From Polyangium sp. 15x6 (lineage in GTDB: Bacteria > Myxococcota_A > Polyangia > Polyangiales > Polyangiaceae): DNA of 64,000 bases. Both the position numbers and the translations under genes were made by a program. Location of the stretch: positions 152,291 to 216,290 of the forward strand of contig NZ_JASBQE010000008.1 of NCBI RefSeq assembly GCF_029960785.1. The letters run 5' to 3'. The notes beneath the pieces were generated by a model. The model was given only the letters and a program-made list of their open reading frames with translations, ran no database searches and had not been told where the DNA came from. This document shows, one piece after another, positions 59,762 to 64,000 of this stretch; the first letter of the stretch is position 1, and each line of letters starts with the position of its first letter.

Positions 59762-61612
59762 TCACCGCACCCCCAGCGCAAACGAAAACGCCGCCGAGGT
59801 GCGGAACATCCACGCATACCGCCGATAAGGCCGCAGCACCCAATCGTCCGGGCTCTGGAAGAGCTCTCCCGCGAACGTCTCGTAGAGCCCCGGCGAACCC
59901 AAAAGGACACGGCGAAACCGGGGATCCGGCTCGCCGAGGAGGCGCGCGAACGCGTCGGCCCAGGCGAGCGCGCCCATCACGTCCGCCGCGTGCGCCGCGC
60001 CGTCGTGATCGGTGTGCGTCGAGCCGTCGGGGCGAATCAGATAATCGGGCGTGACGCGCCGCGAGCCGTCCAGCTGCGCCCGCACCTTCGAGGCCGCGGC
60101 GAGCATGTTTCCCATGCGCACGATGAACCGCGCGATGCGCGGATCGTCCCAGGACGAATGAACGCGCACCATGGCGTCGACGAGCAGCGCGGACATCCAC
60201 GGCGAAGCGACGAGCTCCTCGCCGGCCTCGTCCGGATCGTGTTGTGTGCCGAAATGGTAAAGCCCGCCGTCCACGACTTTCCCGGCCCGCGCGAAGAGGC
60301 CTCCGGGGCGGCTCTGATCCTGATGCCAGAGCAAATCCTCCACGATACGAACGACCCGCGCGCGGTCCTCCTCCCGCCCCCGGAGCTCGAACGCGATCGT
60401 CGCGGCGAGAAGCTTGAATGCCACGTGCCTCTCCGTCCACGCCTCGCGCAAGCGCTCGCCCGTGCTCTTACGGACGGGCGAATACGCGGGCGACCAGCGC
60501 GAGGGCACGTCCGCGAAGGCCGAGACCACGGCGTCCAGTTTGTCGAGGATATGCGGGTCCCCCGTGAGCCAATGCGTGAGGGCGAGGCACTCGACGTACG
60601 AGTATTTCGGGTCCCAGGCGGGCTCCTTCGCCGCGTCCTTCGGGTCGGGCCTCGGCTTGCGCCACGAGAAAAAGGCCGCCTGATGGCGCGCCTCGGCCGA
60701 GGGATCGCCCCGATGTTGCCGCGCGAGCACGAGGAGCCGCTCGTAAAAGACCGACGCGCGCACGGCCTCGCGCAGGACGCGCGCCGACCCACCCCGGAGG
60801 TAGAGGACGAACATCGCGGACGCGCGATCGTAGAGCCACGCCTCGCCGTTGTTGTCGAGGTTCGTCCGGTAGGGATTGTCGCCGACCGGCTCGTTCAGGA
60901 TCCCGAAGAAATAATTTTTCTGGGCGAAGTCATACGCGAGCGGCCACGGCAGGCGCCGGCCGTGGAGGAGCGCCGGGGGATCCATTTCCTCGCCGACGCG
61001 ATCGTCGAGCGGCACGAACGGCGTGCGCAACGCTCCTTGCGAGAGGAACGCCTTGGGCAAGACGACGTAGACCTCCGGCTCGGTCACGAGGTCCTCGGGC
61101 GCGAAGCTGCCTTCCATCACGGAATGAAATCCCCGCCGCGGCTCGACGAGCGCGGGGACGTCGCGCGTGCGCTCCGAGGTGCCCCATTCGACGACGACGG
61201 ATTCGGGCGCCGGGGGGCTCGTCTGGAAGGTATGGGTGAGCTGGATCCGCGCGACGCGGACCCAGCGCCCGGAGCGATCGGGATCGGTGATGTGCCGATA
61301 AGGGGTGAGCTCGTCGACGTGCGCGGGAATCTCGACGCCGTTCCGGAGGATACGCACGGTCGAGAGGTCCGAGCGCGTCAGCGATTCCGGCGGCAATGGG
61401 AGGCCGAACGTGACGAGGTGCGGCCCACCCGCGCGGACGCCGGGCGCGGGCACGAGCGTCGCAGAGACACGACCGACGGGAGCGCCGGGCGCATGAAACG
61501 TACGGGCGTTCAGGTGAGGCGCGCACGCGAGCGAAGAAAGGCCGAGGATCAACGCGGCGAGGGGTTTTGCGCGCCGGAAGGAAGGCAGCCGAGACGGAAA
61601 GCGCTCGCGCAT
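59762..61612 (-). CDS. Large lipoprotein with toroid-like helical domain
   Basis: About 616 residues. Signal peptide with lipobox SLAC, a beta-rich N-terminal part (residues ~40-200; HLVTFGLPLPPESL), and a helical part with YSYVECLALTHWLTGDPHIL, WTERHVAFKLLAATIAFELR and LLWHQDQSRPGG, which looks like an (alpha/alpha)6 toroid as in polysaccharide lyases and unsaturated glycosidases. The N-terminal section resembles exo-rhamnogalacturonan-lyase-like domains. Substrate unknown. AGGGG upstream supports ATG 61612. Convergent with the sulfatase, 31 bases apart. Confidence 0.75.
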   Translation of the reverse strand: MRERFPSRLPSFRRAKPLAALILGLSSLACAPHLNARTFHAPGAPVGRVSATLVPAPGVRAGGPHLVTFGLPLPPESLTRSDLSTVRILRNGVEIPAHVDELTPYRHITDPDRSGRWVRVARIQLTHTFQTSPPAPESVVVEWGTSERTRDVPALVEPRRGFHSVMEGSFAPEDLVTEPEVYVVLPKAFLSQGALRTPFVPLDDRVGEEMDPPALLHGRRLPWPLAYDFAQKNYFFGILNEPVGDNPYRTNLDNNGEAWLYDRASAMFVLYLRGGSARVLREAVRASVFYERLLVLARQHRGDPSAEARHQAAFFSWRKPRPDPKDAAKEPAWDPKYSYVECLALTHWLTGDPHILDKLDAVVSAFADVPSRWSPAYSPVRKSTGERLREAWTERHVAFKLLAATIAFELRGREEDRARVVRIVEDLLWHQDQSRPGGLFARAGKVVDGGLYHFGTQHDPDEAGEELVASPWMSALLVDAMVRVHSSWDDPRIARFIVRMGNMLAAASKVRAQLDGSRRVTPDYLIRPDGSTHTDHDGAAHAADVMGALAWADAFARLLGEPDPRFRRVLLGSPGLYETFAGELFQSPDDWVLRPYRRYAWMFRTSAAFSFALGVR

Positions 61613-61694
61613 GATCCCCTTTTGATGCCGAAGGAGCACTTGACATCACGACGAATGGGATGTCTTTAGGCGTCTGCTGGCCCGGAGGACGACG

Positions 61695-62612
61695 ATGACC
61701 GAGCGTTACCCCATTCCGCCCGCCTCGACGATGACGCTGCCCGATGGCCGCCGCCTCGCCTGGTACGAATACGGCGAGCCCGCCGGGCGCCCTTGTGTCT
61801 ACATGCCGGGGAGCCCGCTGTCGGGCGTGACCGGGCTCCTCTACGACGAGGTGGCGCGCGCGCAAGGCATCCGTCTGATCTGCCCCGACCGTCCGGGCCT
61901 CGGGAAGAGCGATTTCAAGCCCGACCGCGTCCTCGTCGACTGGGCCTCCGACGTCGGGGCCCTCGTGAATCACCTCGGCGTGGATCGATTCGCGATCGTC
62001 GGCGAGTCCGGCGGCGGGCCGCACGCCCTCTCCGTGGCGCACGGCCTGCGCAATCGCATCACGCTCGCCGTCCTCGTCGCCTCGCCCGGTCCGATGGCCG
62101 AGCCCTGGTACCAAAGAGCGCGCCTCGTCCGAGGCTTGAATCGCCCATTGTTCTGGCTCGCGGTCCAGTCGCCGCGCCTCTTGCGGGCGATGATGGGTCG
62201 AATGATGGCGCCTTACCTCGGGGAGCGCGGGTTCGACAAATGGCTCGCGAGCACGCGGCGGATGGTCAAGCCGACCTCTCCGGACGCGGAGCTGCTCACG
62301 AACCGACGGCTCCAGGTGGCGGGGTTCGAGGGGGCGACGGAGGCGGCGCGGCCGGGGCCACGCGGCGGCGCGGACGACTTCCGCGTGCTCGCGAGCCCCT
62401 GGGGGTTCGTCGTGGAAGACGTGATCACGCCGGTCGCGTTGTGGCATGGCACGCGTGATGGCAACGTCCCCGTCGAAGTCGGTCACGCGCTCGCCGCGCG
62501 GCTGCCGAGCTGCGTCACCCATTTCGTCGAAGGCGCGGGGCACTCGCTCGGGGGGCGCTGCGCGGAGGAGATCCTCGCCGAGGTCGCGTCCTCCTTCCGA
62601 TCGACGACTTGA
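61695..62612 (+). CDS. Alpha/beta hydrolase
   Basis: 305 residues. Oxyanion HG-equivalent region YMPGSPLSG, nucleophile elbow GESGGG, acid Asp in HGTRDGNVP and catalytic His in GAGHSLGG: a complete Ser-Asp-His triad. The substrate is unknown. GGAGG lies upstream of ATG 61695. Divergent from the large lipoprotein gene across 82 bases. Confidence 0.92.
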   Translation: MTERYPIPPASTMTLPDGRRLAWYEYGEPAGRPCVYMPGSPLSGVTGLLYDEVARAQGIRLICPDRPGLGKSDFKPDRVLVDWASDVGALVNHLGVDRFAIVGESGGGPHALSVAHGLRNRITLAVLVASPGPMAEPWYQRARLVRGLNRPLFWLAVQSPRLLRAMMGRMMAPYLGERGFDKWLASTRRMVKPTSPDAELLTNRRLQVAGFEGATEAARPGPRGGADDFRVLASPWGFVVEDVITPVALWHGTRDGNVPVEVGHALAARLPSCVTHFVEGAGHSLGGRCAEEILAEVASSFRSTT

Positions 62613-62677
62613 CGCGGCTCGCGGCCGGGCGGAGGATGGCGTACCTCCCCCTTTTCAGGATGGGTACGATACCGATG

Positions 62678-63574
62678 CGCCGCCCCCTCACGATGGCTCT
62701 TGCCCTTGGCTTCAGCGCGGCTTCGTGGACGACCACGGCCTTCGCCGACGTCATCCACGACATGCCGATCTCCTGCCCGAGAGGCACCGAGAAGCACCAG
62801 AGCCACAACGGTCCTTATTGTGTCCCGCCGATGCGCGCGGATTGCCCGGCCGGGTACGTGCCGAAGGTCCGTCACTCGACGTCCTATTGCGAGGCGCCTC
62901 CCCCCGCGCCCTGCCCCAAGGGCCTGCACTGGGATTCGGACGGGCCGGACAAGGCCTCGTGCGGGCTGAACTATAGCTGCGACAAGGTGGGCGATGCGTG
63001 CGACAACGGCCAATGCGAGCGGCTCTCGTTCTGCATCGAGCACCGGCCAACGCACCGCCACATCATCCAGGTCGCCCACGGCACGTGTCGAACCCAGGCC
63101 GATTGCGCCGGGACGCCGGGCACCACGTGCGAAAAACGATTGACCTGCACCAACTCGGCGTCGCGGAAAAACGAGGCCGCGCGCATCGAAGCCGCCAAGA
63201 ACGTGCCCGCGAGCGCCGTCCCCGCGCCGTACGTGGCGAGCCCGATGGGCGGCGATCCGCCCCGATATCGTATCCTCAAGGACGGCCAGAGCCTCCCGGC
63301 TCTGCCCGACGTCCCCGAGCCGCCCGACGATACGCCGAATACGCCCCCTGCCCCCGAAACGCCCGAGGACGCCGGTACGGCCCCCACGCCCGCCGACCCG
63401 GGCCCCGGCGATACGAAGCCGGTCGACGTGCCACAGGCCTCGCCCCAGCCGCCGAAGAGCGGCGGATGCGCGGGCTGCGAGGTGGGCGGGTCGGATGACG
63501 ACATGGTCGGCTGGGCCGCGCTCATGTGCCTGCTCGGCGTGGGAATCGCCCTGCGGCGAAAAGGTGGAGGCTGA
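62678..63574 (+). CDS. Secreted Cys-rich protein with MYXO-CTERM tail
   Basis: About 298 residues. Signal peptide MRRPLTMALALGFSAASWTT ending at AFAD, a Cys-rich domain (SCPRGTEKHQSHNGPYCVPP, CDNGQCERLSFC), a Pro-rich disordered region, and a tail GGCAGCEVGG, hydrophobic helix, LRRK: MYXO-CTERM. Such tails are thought to be recognised and processed by a dedicated myxobacterial sorting system. The start is uncertain among in-frame ATGs at 62636, 62663 and 62678; the last gives the cleanest signal peptide. Confidence 0.82.
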   Translation, partial: RRPLTMALALGFSAASWTTTAFADVIHDMPISCPRGTEKHQSHNGPYCVPPMRADCPAGYVPKVRHSTSYCEAPPPAPCPKGLHWDSDGPDKASCGLNYSCDKVGDACDNGQCERLSFCIEHRPTHRHIIQVAHGTCRTQADCAGTPGTTCEKRLTCTNSASRKNEAARIEAAKNVPASAVPAPYVASPMGGDPPRYRILKDGQSLPALPDVPEPPDDTPNTPPAPETPEDAGTAPTPADPGPGDTKPVDVPQASPQPPKSGGCAGCEVGGSDDDMVGWAALMCLLGVGIALRRKGGG

Positions 63575-63632
63575 CGAGCGTTCCGCGACCCAGATCACAT
63601 GAACGCAGCGCGTAAACCTGGCACCAAGACAC

Positions 63633-63661
63633 TTGCGACGTCCGCTAACACATCGTAACAT
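63633..63661 (+). promoter_or_regulatory. Candidate promoter with overlapping inverted repeats
   Basis: TTGCGA (63633-63638), 17-bp spacer, TAACAT (63656-63661), 4 of 6 matches at each box. An exact inverted repeat GCGACGTCCG/CGGACGTCGC (63635-63644, 63671-63680) straddles the -10 region, and a smaller TCCGT/ACGGA hairpin (63661-63674) lies inside, so a regulator could block this promoter. Confidence 0.45.
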
Positions 63662-63734
63662 CCGTTTTGACGGACGTCGCGACAGAGGTCGCTTTCCTTC
63701 CTTGCCTCGTGTTGGGACGTCGAGGAGCGCTTGC

Positions 63735-64000
63735 ATGAAGAATTCGCGAACAAGCTCGGTTTTCGCCCTGGGTTTCGGCTCGATGCTCGCCGTGGTCGCG
63801 CTTTTGGGCACGACCGGTTGCGGCGACGACGAGAAGAGTGGTGACACGACGTCCAGCAGCTCGAGCTCGGGCTCGGGCGGCGCAGGTGGTGCCGGCGGCG
63901 GCACGGGCGGCGCAGGTGGCCAGGGCGGCGCCGGCGGCGCAGGTGGTGCCGGTGGCCAGGGCGGCCAGGGCGGCGCCGGCGGCGCGGGTGGTGCCGGTGG
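63735..64000 (+). CDS. Gly-rich lipoprotein, truncated by the window end
   Basis: Starts at ATG 63735 after GAGGAG. Signal peptide with lipobox TTGC, then Asp/Glu, a Ser tract, and GGAGGAGG(Q/T)GG tandem units that run off the window. Gly-rich collagen-like linkers of this kind follow the lipidated Cys in many myxobacterial surface lipoproteins. Only 88 residues are visible. Confidence 0.85.
   Translation, partial: MKNSRTSSVFALGFGSMLAVVALLGTTGCGDDEKSGDTTSSSSSSGSGGAGGAGGGTGGAGGQGGAGGAGGAGGQGGQGGAGGAGGAG

Noticed and set aside
1..64000. tRNA or rRNA genes, including a tRNA target for the island
   Set aside because: I saw no tRNA cloverleaf or CCA-type end and no rRNA sequence. A tRNAscan-SE run would settle this.

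Overview
The window comes from a high-GC member of the Myxococcota, most likely a Polyangiales/Sorangiineae-type myxobacterium. The evidence is GC-rich codon use, three secreted proteins ending in MYXO-CTERM-like tails (Cys/Gly, membrane helix, Arg/Lys cluster), thrombospondin type-3 and MopE-type metal-binding repeats, Cys-rich lipoproteins with tandem repeats, and four-helix-bundle 'rRNA intervening sequence' genes. Species assignment is inference. No rRNA or tRNA gene and no CRISPR array was seen.

Layout. (1) 1-6.5 kb: PhoH/PIN ATPase, an M29-like peptidase, an NtrC-type sigma-54 activator and, divergently, an alpha-oxoamine synthase; three copies of a small hairpin repeat lie here, one inside the peptidase gene. 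(2) 6.8-17.4 kb: surface proteins, including two paralogous calcium-binding TSP3-repeat proteins (4 and 7 modules), with an O-methyltransferase and an aquaporin between them. (3) 17.6-21.0 kb: ompH-lpxD-fabZ followed by a DNA adenine methyltransferase, the last three coupled by GTGA overlaps. (4) 21.2-27.0 kb: a lipoprotein with ten Cys-rich repeats and a beta-helix lipoprotein. (5) 27.2-32.3 kb, minus strand: a likely operon padR - membrane protein - DoxDA-like thiosulfate:quinone oxidoreductase - ECF sigma - zinc anti-sigma - thioredoxin - lipoprotein, preceded by an ATATATCG operator-like repeat. (6) 32.4-40.2 kb: a graveyard of truncated genes (two half copies of four-helix-bundle genes, a group II intron RT scrap, an SDR scrap, an IS21-type end, a sigma-like gene with an amber stop) around two intact modules: zinc alcohol dehydrogenase plus membrane protein, and peroxiredoxin plus DsbA-like protein.

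(7) 40.4-52.9 kb is the most unusual part: a putative genomic island starting with a large serine recombinase. It carries two lower-GC genes of unknown function (a helical, possibly HEPN-like protein and a protein with a GD...ExK nuclease-like motif), four lipoprotein/outer-membrane genes, and about forty or more copies of an island-restricted GC-rich repeat (39-bp core, plus 49-bp and 60-bp variants) interspersed with many different perfect palindromes. (8) 53-64 kb returns to ordinary chromosome: a PBP2-like protein with degraded active-site motifs overlapping a RodA/FtsW-family gene, a frameshifted lipoprotein, a 43-bp tandem array, a sulfatase, a large lipoprotein, an alpha/beta hydrolase, a third MYXO-CTERM protein, and a Gly-rich lipoprotein cut by the window end.

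The best candidate for an undescribed system is the island: the recombinase, the nuclease-like gene pair beside it, and the repeat/palindrome family confined to it. Functions there are inferred from motifs read by eye and need profile searches.
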